Shown: one piece after another, positions 1 through 10,742 of the stretch
Layout of the letters: each line of letters starts with the position of its first letter
How positions within the stretch are numbered: position 1 is the first letter of the stretch
Assembly: GCA_009760855.2 (NCBI GenBank)
Contig: WPIO01000024.1
Coordinates: forward strand, 4,612,501-4,676,500
From: Cristatella mucedo
Taxonomy: Eukaryota; Bryozoa; Phylactolaemata; Cristatellidae
Length of the DNA: 64,000 nt
Reading direction: 5' to 3'
Notes under the pieces: generated by a model
What the model was told of the DNA's origin: nothing
Database searches by the model: none
Seen by the model: only the letters and a program-made list of their open reading frames with translations
Made by a program: the position numbers and the translations under genes

Positions 1-97
1 TTAACCGTGTTTCCTTTGCAGCAAATGTAAAGCACATACAAGGAGATTGAGTTCTCAGAGGGCACTTTATCAAGTGTATTATTATTGTTAATATTAG
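1..97 (+). mobile_element. L2-A LINE, 3' tail
   Basis: Matches the end of other L2-A copies: TTTGCAGCAAATGTAAAG, the AGTTCTC ... GGGCACTTTATCAAGTG arm and an ATTATTATT run. The GTAAAGC.C ... GGCGCTTTATC arms are complementary and form the stem-loop expected at an L2 3' end. Only the tail is in the window. Confidence 0.75.
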
Positions 98-167
98 TCA
101 ACTTATTCCGTAGGTTCAGCAAATCATCTCATTTGGGTAATGAGCTTTGGTGGCTGCTGGCTTATCA

Positions 168-540
168 AATGATGTGAAGGTAAGCTCTTAGGCTCACCCA
201 AAAGGCCTGCAATGGCTTGGCTTCTTCATCTCTAGCTGAACTACTGCTCGATTATCAGCCATCTTGTTCTCTATGGTAGCTCTTCCTTCCCTTTGCTTTT
301 AGGCTGCTGGCGACAGAACCTTTGTTCTGCAAGTCTTGCACTGCATAACTCACTTTCACAATGCTCAGGGAACGACTAATACTATCTTGCTACCGGCTAC
401 AGCTTATACTTTCCAGCCACTCTGAACTGACCGCTATTTACATGCTACATCATATCTTAACTGCCCTACTGACTCAGTTATGCTTACCATTTGCTCTATG
501 TTTTGTGAGATGAATCATGTTGGCCTAGTTGGATTTTGAG
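168..540 (+). mobile_element. L2-B LINE, decayed 3' part
   Basis: Degenerate copy of the L2-B C-terminal region and 3' UTR: the TGGCTTGGCTTCTTCAT and TAGCTGAACT segments and the GGCGACAGAA segment align with 17300-17500 and 40860-41200. Many indels; no coding capacity remains. Confidence 0.6.
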
Positions 541-683
541 TGGGCTTTCGAAAATTGTCTTATGTAGCATCCACTTAGTGGCTTTGTGAAGTAACGACAG
601 GATATACGTTAGCTTACATTGTAATTACTTCTCTCGGTGAAGTAGGACGATGTTCCGATTTTTCAAAACTCTCTTACTGTCTC

Positions 684-825
684 CTGATAATAATCAGAAC
701 ACACTTGATAAAGCACCATCACAGAACTCAGCTCTTTCTAGGCGCTTTACATTAGCTTCAAAGAAAACACAATTGAATGGTCTCTTAGTGGTCATTAGAA
801 AAATTGGTGACATGCATTTAAAAAC
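684..825 (-). mobile_element. L2-A LINE, 3' tail
   Basis: Reverse-strand L2-A end: AATAAT-type tail, ACTTGATAAAGC, TCTTTCTAGGCGCTTTAC and the GGTGACATGCAT segment in the same order as 45074-45250. 5' truncated to the 3' UTR. Confidence 0.65.
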
Positions 826-1103
826 ACCTAATGCATTTTGACGTATGCCCACTCCTGAACGACCCCAAAAGTAGTATTTTAGTATTTCACCTTTTCAAAA
901 ATCAATACCACAGAGAGGATTCGGACGTGGCAGAAAGACCTAGCAAGTGTGAGGGAGCGTTAAGACAAATCTGAAAATAGGCAGCCATCTGCACAAATAA
1001 AGCCCAGTGGCTTACTAATAGTTTAAAGTAGAATCATACTGATGCGTTAATAAAAAAAATGCTTGCACGATGCAAAAAGTGAACAGTCGGTGCCAGCTCA
1101 TAC

Positions 1104-1307
1104 CCCTTTAGTATCAGATTCACAGACAGTGATTGCCGGCTGTGGCTGAACGTCGGCTCTTCTGGATACGCAAAACACTTGTCAACCCTGAAGCTCAAAT
1201 CGTAGTCCTGAGCGTGCATTTCCAGCAAAACATACAAAGGAGAGCTTTCTTTCACTGGGTCACTTGCTAGATCGCCATTGCAGAGGACATCAGGACATAG
1301 TCGGGTG
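1104..1307 (-). CDS. Gene A, ZP-C exon (partial gene)
   Basis: Exon of a zona pellucida (ZP) module, read on the minus strand. It is entered after a TTTTCAG acceptor (1309-1308) with one base completing an Ala codon, and leaves at AAGGG|GTATGAG with two bases over (phase 2 to phase 2). The 67 codons include a SPLYVLLEM strand, then LSFRVDKC and AYP, which is the usual ZP-C pattern of a hydrophobic strand followed by V-x-x-C. ZP modules polymerise extracellular proteins into filaments or matrices. The matching gene B exon ends at the same point with the same AAGGG|GTAT donor. The terminal exon (last cysteines, cleavage site, membrane anchor) was not found and may lie before base 1. Domain call and borders are secure by eye; the gene identity is unknown. 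Confidence 0.8.
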
Positions 1308-1445
1308 CTGAAAATTGATAAGCAAAATCAAGAAAGATATCAACCAAAACATTGGGTAACAATTCTAAACTTTAATTTGTATTTATACTGAAAAAAATTA
1401 AATGTTATATCGCTCGCTGAAGTTCGTTCAGGATCGTGCACTCAC

Positions 1446-1648
1446 GCAAAATTGATGGCTCCAAAACTGGCTGGATTAGTAATAATTGTAACCGGCACCG
1501 TCTTTACGGAAGCAGATGCTGCACTTTCTCTGTCGATGACGCATGAAAAACGAATCCCTAATTCAGAAGTGAATTTAATGGAAATACTGTCTTGCTCATT
1601 TTCCACGTAAATAACTGAGTTGCTATATGTGATGCCTCTGGCGTCTTC
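1446..1648 (-). CDS. Gene A, central ZP exon
   Basis: Exon of 203 nt on the minus strand, phase 0 to phase 2, between a TTTTACACAG acceptor and a GC|GTGAGT donor. It begins EDARGITYSNSV and continues to IRFSC, the classic end of ZP-N (G-I-x-Y-S-N-x-V ... F-x-C), where the Cys is the fourth ZP-N cysteine and pairs with the first. It then runs through the ZP-N/ZP-C linker. The first codon follows directly on the ...CKTLRT end of the upstream exon (2893-3071). The gene B exon 48179-48369 has the same phases and starts with the same Glu-Asp. Function is inferred from the module: assembly of an extracellular matrix or receptor protein. Confidence 0.85.
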
Positions 1649-2463
1649 CTGTGTAAAAGGGAGGGGCAGTTAAAGTCAACGTCCCTCATTACCGAGCATG
1701 AAACATATCATGATTTGTGGAGAAATAGCTACGTACATGTCATTCCGACTACAACGACAAGTCAATAAGTGCAGTGATTGGTTGAATAGTTTTTAAAGGA
1801 TTTGCCTGCCAAGAATCTGACAGTTGCTTTACAAGACAATCCTAATGCTTAGCTCAGAAGCCTCCACAGCTAATAATTTTGGTAATAATAATAACAATTT
1901 ATAATAATAATTAATAACTTATAATTATTAATACTAATTAATAATAATTTATAGTAATTTATATTATTAATAATTTATAGTCGAAGCCTTAACGCCCCAA
2001 TTAAGTAATATAAACGCTGACTTGCTAACATGCATCTAAAAGTTCTTCTCCTGCCTCTATCCTATGGGATTAATAAACAATAATTTACGTTGAAAAACTA
2101 GTAAAAATGCCAGGAATACTGGGTTCATAATCTGGATAATTTGGAACGGATTTTTGTGGAAGGGCAGTGAGCTATGCACCTCCGTAGTATGCCACTGCTG
2201 CAGTACAGTAGAACATATATCAGCTGCCATTTTTTACTTTTGAACGATGACACCCTCAAAGCCCAGAGTCAGGCGAGGCAATTGTTCTATGCCATTTGGA
2301 TTTAAAAATATTTTTAGGAGTATATGTATATATAGGGCAAATATAATGTACCGCATGGCGTGTATATCCTGGTTTGCTGCGAACAAACTTCAAGACACGT
2401 TGTCTACAATACTTGGAAAGGTAAGTGTCAGCACTGTGGTAGCAGAACCGTCCATCCCTCCTC

Positions 2464-2499
<36 letters not shown>

Positions 2500-2892
2500 A
2501 TGTATATTACGCTTTCTCTTTCTTTCTCTTTATCTCTCTCTCTCTCTCTCTCTTTTTCTCTTTCTCTCTCTCTCCTTCTCTCAATCCCTTTCGCTCTTAA
2601 TTAGCAAAACCATCGTGGTAAATACTATTCAAAATAAAGATAATTTGCAAAGCGAATTCTTGCAATAATTTAATTTCTTTCAAATAAAGGCCCGATGTAG
2701 AGAGATATTTCTGTCAAATGCTAGTTGCATACAGTTATTCTACAGTCCGACCTTAATTTCCGGATTTAGTCCAAAGAGAATGAGTTTTTGATAATGCAAA
2801 GTAATGAAAATACAAGTAGTTATCTACTAAAAAATCTTTGACTAATACGTCCTTTAAGCTATTGCGGATTTCATTCAAAAGACTTAGCCTAC
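1649..2892 (-). other. Gene A intron with AT-rich and CT microsatellite DNA
   Basis: No exon seen. It holds an AT-rich stretch (1880-1980) made of short TAATAATTTA-like repeats, and two CT/TC microsatellite blocks (about 2460-2500 and 2515-2585) that account for the long serine/leucine frames there. Confidence 0.6.
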
Positions 2893-3071
2893 CGTTCTCA
2901 GTGTCTTGCAGCTGTTATAACGAGATGTGAAGACAAAATGTGTTCCATTATCTGTAGGGAGGCAGCTATTATCAAGGAGAGATACGCCTCCAAGTGACAG
3001 CATTGGGTAGCCAACCTTCGAAAAGGCCACCGACATTCTGTCGCTCTCGCAGCGGACATTTAAACCATATT
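2893..3071 (-). CDS. Gene A, ZP-N exon
   Basis: Exon of 179 nt on the minus strand, phase 1 to phase 0, with a CTTTTTACAG acceptor and an ACG|GTAGGC donor. It reads EYGLNVRC, then DRMSVAFSK, VSLLDNSC, DNGTHFVF and YNSCKT. This is a textbook ZP-N half: first Cys before an M-x-V strand, second Cys before the N-x-T-H-F strand, third Cys before K-T. NGT is also an N-glycosylation sequon. All three expected cysteines of this exon are present, and the fourth is in the next exon. It is only 87 bases downstream of the calcium-binding EGF exon, so EGF and ZP are adjacent in the protein. Module recognition is very secure. Confidence 0.9.
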
Positions 3072-3158
3072 CTGTAAAAAGAATGACCATTTTAGGAAAC
3101 ATATAAAGGCCAATTCAGGAGGCTTTTTGCAGTAGCTGCTTGAGCACTGAGAACAAAC

Positions 3159-3281
3159 CTGTACACCGCTTTGCAGTTGTATTCCATGACATATAAGATG
3201 GACATGTGCACTGGTAAGACCCAATAGTGTTGAAACAACCATTCGAGCATCCAGCGTTGTTGATGAGGCACTCGTTAACGT
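3159..3281 (-). CDS. Gene A, calcium-binding EGF exon
   Basis: Exon of 123 nt, phase 1 at both ends, with a TTTTAG acceptor and an AG|GTTTGT donor. With the split first codon it reads [12 protein letters not shown], then [15 protein letters not shown] and a last Cys near the end. That is six cysteines in EGF spacing, with D-x-N-E at the front and N-T-x-G-S-Y-x-C, the sequence signature for calcium binding and Asn/Asp hydroxylation. A single symmetrical phase-1 exon is typical of a shuffled EGF module. The codon split with the previous exon (13312) makes the join C-T-D-V-N-E-C, and the join to the ZP-N exon makes C-T-E-Y-G, both as expected in EGF-ZP proteins. Confidence 0.9.
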
Positions 3282-4234
3282 CTAAAATAACGGCAATTTC
3301 AATCTCACTTCCGGTGCTCCATATACTTATTTTCCGAAGGGTAACTGTATTCTGGTTATTGCTTACAATGGTTTCCGAACAATGAAGAATGAGGTTTCAA
3401 CACCATTCTCTCCTGTCGCAAAATAAGTCTAAACCAACAACAATTACGTACAGCGGAAATTTTATTGATAGACGAATAAATGCCTGTTGAATTTTACAGA
3501 GCATCTCCATGCGGTAGCAATTTTGATCTATCTTTTATATTTAGTTTAAAATTGATCAATGTCAAAGTATATATCTGTGAGATGTGTCAAATTTGTGGTG
3601 AAAATCTATTTACTCAAGCCAGTAGTGGCCATCGGCTACTGAACTTAACCTAAAGTTGTTATTTAGCCGCAGCTGCCACCCCACCCACTCCAGCTCTTCC
3701 ACCTCGCAACCGGACTTACTTTATGCCCATTAATCAACTATTAGACTCAGCTGGCGCAATCAATTTCCAGCCTGAGCCTTTCAAGTTCCAACCGGGCATC
3801 GTCTGGCTAACGACCGGTCTGTGGGTACTTTGACCGACTGGCTTATTTTTCTCTCTTGCTTAACCGGCTGTATAGAAGTTTTTCCTTACTCCAACTTCTT
3901 CCCGTTACTCGTATATAAAAAGTGACGATTTTATCAAAGCATATCGATTTGTCCATCAAACTAATCACGGCCTAACAAGTATTATGATTAGCATCGACGA
4001 AAATGAGCCCAACCAGTTTAAGTTCTCGTTCCCGGGATTTGAAACGTTTGTGACATTGATTGGTTGCACAACGTTTCAGCTGCTTAGTGAGATCAGAGAT
4101 AGAAAAACGATGGTTGATCCATGATCTCAGGGAACCTGAAGTAACTCTACAACAAGAAAAGAATCTAAATTGACTGCAAATTTCAAGTTATTAATTTAAC
4201 TTATCTAGTTTCTAATATTACAATCGATCGATAT
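3282..4234. other. Intron DNA, no recognisable feature
   Basis: Part of the roughly 10-kb gene A intron between the two EGF exons. A pyrimidine-rich stretch near 3660-3720 is not linked to any exon. Confidence 0.5.
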
Positions 4235-5592
4235 TAACTATCGATCGGCAAGTCCTTCTTGAGGGCCTTTCACCTTGCCTGGGCATCACTGGCACTACTC
4301 TGCAACGGTTCAGGTCCTATCTCAGTGGGATACTCCAGAGGTTTGATGTGAATGGACAAAGATCATCCGAGGAACCGCTGAAATTTGGGGCAACTCAAGG
4401 CTCCCTGCCAGGTCCAGTTCTTTTCACGGTTTATACTCTCTCTCTCTCTCTCTCTTGCCGATGTGATTGCTAAGCACAACCTATGCTTTCAATTTAATGC
4501 GGATTAAACGCAGCCGTGCCTTTGCTTTGATCCCTCTCAGTCGTCTAACACGTCAAGTTGTCTCAACTTTCATTCTGCATGTAATGATGACACGCACACA
4601 TGGATCGCAGCGAAATTTCTTAAAGTGAATGATGATGAAACAAATTACTAGTTATGGACGAACAGAGTGTGATCCAGAAATCAGGGAAACTAAGGGTAAA
4701 ATTGGCTCTGCCTGCGTATCTCCTGTTGAATCTGCACTAAATTTAATTGTCATGTTCCAAAGTGACCTTTCATGGGACAGCCATATCAGCTCCCCAGTCA
4801 AGTCCGCCTACCTTAAGTTGTATAACATTGCTATAGTTCGGGCTTGTTTAAACGGGGAGACTGCATCTAAATTGGTCCATGCATTTGTGACATCTCGTCT
4901 TCACATCTGCAAATCACTGCTTGTTGGCCTATCTGCATGTGCACTTGGCACTTGGAGCTGGTGCAGAACTCTGCAGCTAGAATTGTCTGCCAGGAGCGCC
5001 TCAGTTGCCACAGCAAACCACTTCTCGCTGACCTGCACTAGCCTCCAGTCGAGCAAAGTATCGACTTCAAGGTTTTTTCACTCACTTTCAGGTAGGTCCT
5101 TCATTCTTTGGCTCAAGAATACCTCTCAGATCTCCTCCACCGCCAGGCTAAGCACTGTCCACCTACTTTTCGGAATCTAATTTTATAACAATACCTCGCA
5201 AAACCTCAAAGGCTTCGGAGACCGTGGCTTTCGTTCGTAGGCTCCAAGAGCCTTTAATTAGCTCCCGACTGGCGTCACGACATCCCCTGACTTGAAGACA
5301 TTAAAACGTATACTAAAAACGCATGTATTGGTCTCAGCATTTAGTAGGTCCCAGCCATTCCTCCTTTATGTGATTATGCGTGCAGACATTCTTACATGCT
5401 ACCACTAACCACACTTGCATGCTGACTTGTTCATGCCACTCGTAACCATGATATTCTTGTCGTTTATTGCACATGCTAACACTAACCATTCGATCGTGCT
5501 TTCTTTGCAGCAATAGTAAAGTACCTAGAAAAAGATCTAGTTCTCTGAAGGTGCTTTATCAAATTTATTGTTCTTATTTTTATTATTAATAT
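4235..5592 (+). mobile_element. L2-A LINE, decayed 5'-truncated copy
   Basis: Old copy beginning in the reverse transcriptase at the segment equivalent to LGITGTALQWF and reaching the 3' stem-loop and an ATT-rich tail. The frame is broken many times and FYADD is destroyed (a TAA where Asp should be). A CT microsatellite has grown at 4437-4455 inside the coding sequence at a place where intact copies have only CTCTCCCTCTC. Confidence 0.8.
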
Positions 5593-6552
5593 CGCTGCTA
5601 GTAAAGTTTGACGTTTCCTTAGACATGCGATGACATTAATGAATGATGGTAATAATGCAACCTCACTAATGAACGAAAGACATGCTTACGAAATGCATTC
5701 CAATATATTTACCGTGTGGATGAATTTCTGGCCAATAGTATCATGGAGCAGTTGGGCTTTCACCAAGCCTATTAGAGGCAAACCAAAATACTTGTTTTGA
5801 AAAGTTTTAAACAACCATAATTCTACCAGGTTCCTTGTGTAACATGATGCTTTATTCAAAATAAGCCCAGGAAAACTACGTTGCAAAATGTAAGGTAAGA
5901 AACAACGATCTGACCCATCAATGACAGCTCCTTATACTGTAGATAGTTAACATTATTAAATTTGCAATTGATTCATGTACAGGAAACCTAAGACGTCTGA
6001 TAAATGTCAACAATGCTGGGAGAAAATAAATGATAGTTGTAGCCATTTTTTTGCATCCTTTTAGAAAACTACGTAAATTTAAGCCATGCAGAAGCATGGC
6101 CTTACTACAGAATCTTACTGCTTTCCATTCTTTGGATGATCAAAATCTTAATTGCGGCTGGAAAATACCTTTAGGTAACTTGTAAGCCCATTTAAATTTT
6201 GAATTGTCATAATTAACATTTGAATCAAGAATGGCAAATATATTCCAAACGAGATTGATTACACCCATTTATTATTAGTCAGAGAAAAGGTCAATTGAGA
6301 AAAACCTCCATCGGGCTAATGACTACACAGAAACTTCACTGCTTTGGGTTTTGCCAAGACATGGTCAATGTTAATTTGGGTGGGCCATCTCTACTCGATC
6401 GGCATGTTTATCCTTGCAGTGCTTGACACCGCTTACTACCTATTCATTTTGCAGAACTAGATCATTCATTAACGAGATATGTCAAAGTGTCTAATATAAA
6501 GGGAGCCGTTAATGTAAGGGGTGAATAGTTTGGTTTGAGGGGCCGTTCTTCT
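5593..6552. other. Intron DNA, no recognisable feature
   Basis: AT-rich sequence between an L2-A tail and a SINE, inside the large gene A intron. No exon, RNA gene or repeat recognised. Confidence 0.5.
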
Positions 6553-6690
6553 CGAGCTGGTTCGGTCCAACGGTTAAGGTGCTCGCCCGACCAAGGTCTA
6601 GCTGAAGTCAAAGGCTCAAGCCCCAAAGCCTATGTGAAGCGACTGAATAGAGATTAAGTTCTCTTAGGGCGGTATACAGATGAATTGTAA
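6553..6690 (+). mobile_element. tRNA-derived SINE, copy 1
   Basis: Starts GAGCTGGTTCGGTCCAACGG, continues with TTAAGGTGCTCG (A-box-like) and a GGCTCAAGCCCC block (B-box-like). It then has a 3' part, GTGAAGCGACTGAATAGAGA with TTCTCTTAGGGCGGTATACA, that parallels the L2-A 3' stem. Three more copies occur in the window. Confidence 0.7.
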
Positions 6691-6934
6691 ATATTTATAT
6701 ATTTTGTAATATGGCTCCACGGCCCAAGTCGTGACATCTGAAAACGCAATATCTTCTTGCATGTATATGCTGTTGACCCTCACCTCCTCCCACACTTTAA
6801 CTCTTCCAAGCTACAGCGTATATTGGAACTACGCAATTCTTAGCATACAGCAGCTAGTATACAGGCACATGGATAGACACTAACTAAATAAACCTTATGG
6901 ACGATAAGACTACTCCAATAGTTTCAATCGACTT

Positions 6935-7880
6935 ACTAGCAAGGTGTGAGGTTTCGATATACGAGTTCAGCTGGTCTGCCACGACCCGTTCCAGTGTCTT
7001 TGATAGGAATGGTAGAAGGGAAACTGGGCGGTAGTTGCTTAAGTTCTCTTGGTCTAGTGTAGCTTTCTTGAGAAGTGGCCTGACTACAGCTTTTTTGAAA
7101 GGTGCTGGGACCTGACCTGAGGCTAATGACATATTAATGATGTTGGTTATGCATGGCAGCAGCAGATCAATGCAACGTAGGAGCAGGACAGTGGGAATAG
7201 GGTCCAGTGGACTTGTTGTCTTCTTTGATTGAGATACGAGCTTTAGGACTACATCACTGGTGACCTGTTTAAATGCAGACATTGAGGCGCAGCCAGGAAC
7301 CGAGGAACAGCATTCTAGTAAGAAGGTTGTCATCGCAGGGATGGATTCCCTGATTTTGTCTATCTTCTGCACAAAGAATCGAGAGAAGCGATCGGCTAGA
7401 TCATCACAAGGATCATCTGGTAAGGAGCTAACCTGGGAACGGTTGAGGAGATGGTTTACTGTCGACATCAGCATTTTTGGATTGTGCATCTGTGATTCAA
7501 CAATGTTTCTATAGAAGCTAGACTTAGCCTTTGCTAGGATCGATTGGTACGACCTACAGTAGTCTTCATATGCCTGTCGATGGACAGTTAGTCCGGATCT
7601 TTTGTATGCCTTTTCAAGCTTTCGTTTAGTAGACTTGGCTAGTTTAATGTCTGTGGTAAACCATAGGCCGTCTGGGCGGGGGCGCACAGTGCGCATTTGT
7701 CAAAGGTGCAAACTCGTCGAGCGTGTCAGCTAGTGTCGTGTTGTAGCAATCAACCAGTGATAACAGATCGGAGGGAGGACTGAGCAGCGAAGGTGAAGCA
7801 GATATGCTCGCACGGACAGCATCGATGTCAAGGGTCTTGAGGTTTCACGATTCACAGGTTATTTTAGAGGAGAATGTGGG
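6935..7880 (-). mobile_element. L2-A LINE, inverted 5' half of a twin-primed copy
   Basis: The region from the end of the endonuclease-RT linker to the first RT motifs lies on the minus strand. It includes RPDGLWFTTDIKLAKSTKRK, a long helical linker (YEDYCRSYQSILAKAKSSF), SPLDPIPTVLL and NYRPVSLLPFLSKTLERVV. The last is the conserved N-Y-R-P-x-S-L-L-x-x-x-S-K RT block. A frameshift sits near 7700. It abuts, head to head, the 3' half of the same element at 7905-9436. The last 50 or so bases of this part are also the first bases of the plus-strand part, so the outer end and the inner junction are inverted copies. Confidence 0.85.
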
Positions 7881-7904
7881 CACACACTGTAGATTGAATG
7901 AGAT

Positions 7905-9436
7905 CTGGCAGACCAGCTGAACTCGTATATCGAAACCTCACACCTTGCTAGTAAGTTCCAGTCTGGCTTTAGAGCTAATCACTCCACAGAGTCAGCATTG
8001 CTTCGGGTATACAACGACCTACTTAGGAATGCAGACATGGGTAGAGTGTCTCTTCTTGTTTTGCTCGATCTTTCGGCAGCTTTTGATACCATCGATCACA
8101 AAGTACTTCTAGAGCGCCTCTCATCTCGCCTGGGCATCACTGGCACTGCTCTGCAGTGGTTCAGGTCCTATCTCAGTGGGAGACTCCAGAGTGTTGACGT
8201 GAATGGACAAAGATCATCTGAAGTACCTCTAAAATATGGAGTACCTCAGGGCTCTGTGCTAGGTCCGGTCCTTTTCACCGTTTATACTCTCCCTCTCGCT
8301 GATGTGATTGCCAAGCACAATCTAGGCTTTCACTTCTATGCGGATGACACTCAGTTGTACCTTTGCTTTGATCCCTCCCAGCCTTCGAGCACCTCAAATT
8401 CTCTCAACTCACTTGCTGCATGCATTGATGACATCCGATCATAGATGGCAGCAAATTTTCTAAAACTAAACGATGATAAAACTAACTTACTAGTTATGGG
8501 CAAACCTAGTGTTATTCAGAAATTGGAAAGGCTGACTTTCAAAATTGGCTCTGCCAGCATATCTCCAGTTGCATCAGCTCAAAATCTAGGTGTCATATTC
8601 CAAAGCGACCTCTCGTTAGACGACCAAATCAGCTCCACAGTCAAATCAGCCTATTTTCAGCTTCATAACATTGCTAAAATTAGGGCTTGTTTAGATAAGG
8701 ATACCACGTCCAAGTCGGTCCATGCATTCGTGACATCTCGTCTCGACTTCTGCAACTCACTGCTTACTGGCCTACCGGCATGTGCGATCAGGCGATTGCA
8801 GCTGGTGCAAAACTCTGCAGCTAGGCTTGTCTGTCGTGAGCGTCGCAGTTGCCACATTACTCCACTTCTCGCCGACCTGCACTGGTTACCAGTCAAGCAA
8901 CGGATTGACTTCAAGGTTTTGTCGCTCACTTTTAGGTCTCTTCATTCTATGGCTCCAGCCTATCTTTCAGATATACTACCCCATCAGGCAAAGCATCGTA
9001 CCACTCGCTTTTCGGAATCCAACAGTCTAGAAATACCTCGTACAAACCTTAAATCCTTTGGAGACCGTGCATTTAGCTCGTATGCTCCCACAGCCTGGAA
9101 CTCCCTCCCGACCTGCATCAGAACATCCCCTGACCTGACCACATTTAAAAGAAACTTAAAAACATACCTATTTAGGACAGCATTTAGTGGGTCCTTGTGA
9201 TTCGTCCTCGATGTGCTTATGCGTGCTGACACTGTTCATGCTGCCACTAACCACATTTGCATGCTGACCCAGTGCATGTAACCCCTAACCATGTTATTCA
9301 TTTTGTTTGTTTTTCAAGCATGATTTTACTTACTATTCTATTGCGTATCACTTTGCAGCAAATGTAAAGCGCCTAGAAAGAGATTAAGTTCTCTGAAGGC
9401 GCTTTATCAAGTGCAATATTATTATTATTATTATTA
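7905..9436 (+). mobile_element. L2-A LINE, reverse transcriptase 3' half with tail
   Basis: Best-preserved L2-A copy. From about 7998 it encodes [33 protein letters not shown] and [12 protein letters not shown]. These are RT motifs A (F-D-T-I-D), B (P-Q-G-S) and C (YADD) with both catalytic Asp pairs present. A TAG at 8442-8444 splits the frame after CIDDIRS. The rest (8445-9200) carries [53 protein letters not shown] and FKRNLKTYLF, the conserved C-terminal region of L2/CR1-group elements. The 3' UTR holds GTAAAGCGCC ... GGCGCTTTATC and an ATT tail. Dead because of the stop and the inverted 5' half. Confidence 0.92.
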
Positions 9437-10610
9437 TTTCAAGACTCGTGCCAAACTCAACAACGGATGTCGCCATCCTTTGCATTTTCTCTTCTTACAG
9501 AAGTCCAGTGACATCTGCCCGTTGTATGAATGTGACCATAATAGTGTTCTCATTTAATATCAATACAAATGAAAATTTTATGTACGCTTCACCTCCTCAG
9601 TTAAGTCAGACGACTTCCAACTCAAGAAAACTGCCAAAGTCAGAGCCGTTTAGTCACGAACAAAACAGCCGAATTAATCCATGCTTAAGTAGAAAATGGT
9701 AATTATTACTATAACTTCCTTAAAACGTCAGTCTCATCTCTTCATGTAGTTGTCTGCAGTTGGTTCGAATCAAAAGACAATTAGTCCAATGTGTCATCTA
9801 CAGAGTGCTGCTTTATCAACCACTTCTGAAGGAGCCTTTCTGGCCCAATGTCAATCATGGAATCGACTTTAATATTCTAATTAATTCTATTTAATATTGA
9901 TAATCCGGCTGGACTACAGGAAATTTCACTTACTTGCATAAGCCCACTTATCCTACCTCGATATTATAATGTGGTATAACACAAAATCATGCTCGCCATC
10001 ATTACTCCGAATGCTTGCAATAGTAAATTGAGACTTGGGTGATAAAGTGTTCAGTTGGTCTGCACCTAAGGTCTGGCGACTTTGCTTCGTGCTTATATCG
10101 CCATCTTTAAATACTTCAAAAGGAAAAGTACATTAGGCAGAGAAGTCCATTAGAGGAGAAAAGAACGTTACCTGTCTCTTCGGCTTAGCTTTACTCAATT
10201 TCCAGTTTAAGTTGTCTCATTCTATCCTGACTAATTGTATTGCTTAAATGCGATTGAGTCATTGCTTGCATGAGCTAGGTGCCCTACTACAATGGCTATG
10301 AGTGTCTAAGCTGTGCTTTGTCATCGTTCTCATTGCTCACTTGTCTATGCATGATAATTAGCATTTAGGAGTTGGAAAGGGCAATGATAAAGAGTCAGCA
10401 CACTAAGGGTGTAAATAAAGGACCTATTACCATTGTAATTGCAAGACTTCGCATTTCTTTAGTTCCCAGGAAATTGAAAGTGCAGCAAACCTGCAGCATG
10501 AAATATCAGCCATCTTTTAAGAATCACTGGGGATGCCTTTAAGTCACGTCATACAAAGTGGCAACCAGTTTAACGCAGAATATCGTCGGTGGTAGTTAAA
10601 AGGTCTCAGG
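9437..10610. other. Intron DNA, no recognisable feature
   Basis: Gene A intron between L2-A and SINE copy 2. Nothing supportable seen on either strand. Confidence 0.5.
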
Positions 10611-10742
10611 GAGCAGGTTAGGCTCAATGGTTAAGGGGCTCGTGCCGACCAAGGTCAGGCCGAGGTCATTGGCTCGGATTCTGAGGCATATGTAAAGCAC
10701 CTAAAAAGGATTAGGTTATCTTAGGGCAATGTACAATTTAAT
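10611..10742 (+). mobile_element. tRNA-derived SINE, copy 2
   Basis: GAGCAGGTTAGGCTCAATGG then TTAAGGGGCTCG, a GACCAAGGTCAGGCCGAGGTC block, GGCATATGTAAAGCACCTAA and a TTATCTTAGGGCAATGTACA end. This copy's GTAAAGCACCT is nearly identical to the L2-A stem. Confidence 0.7.
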
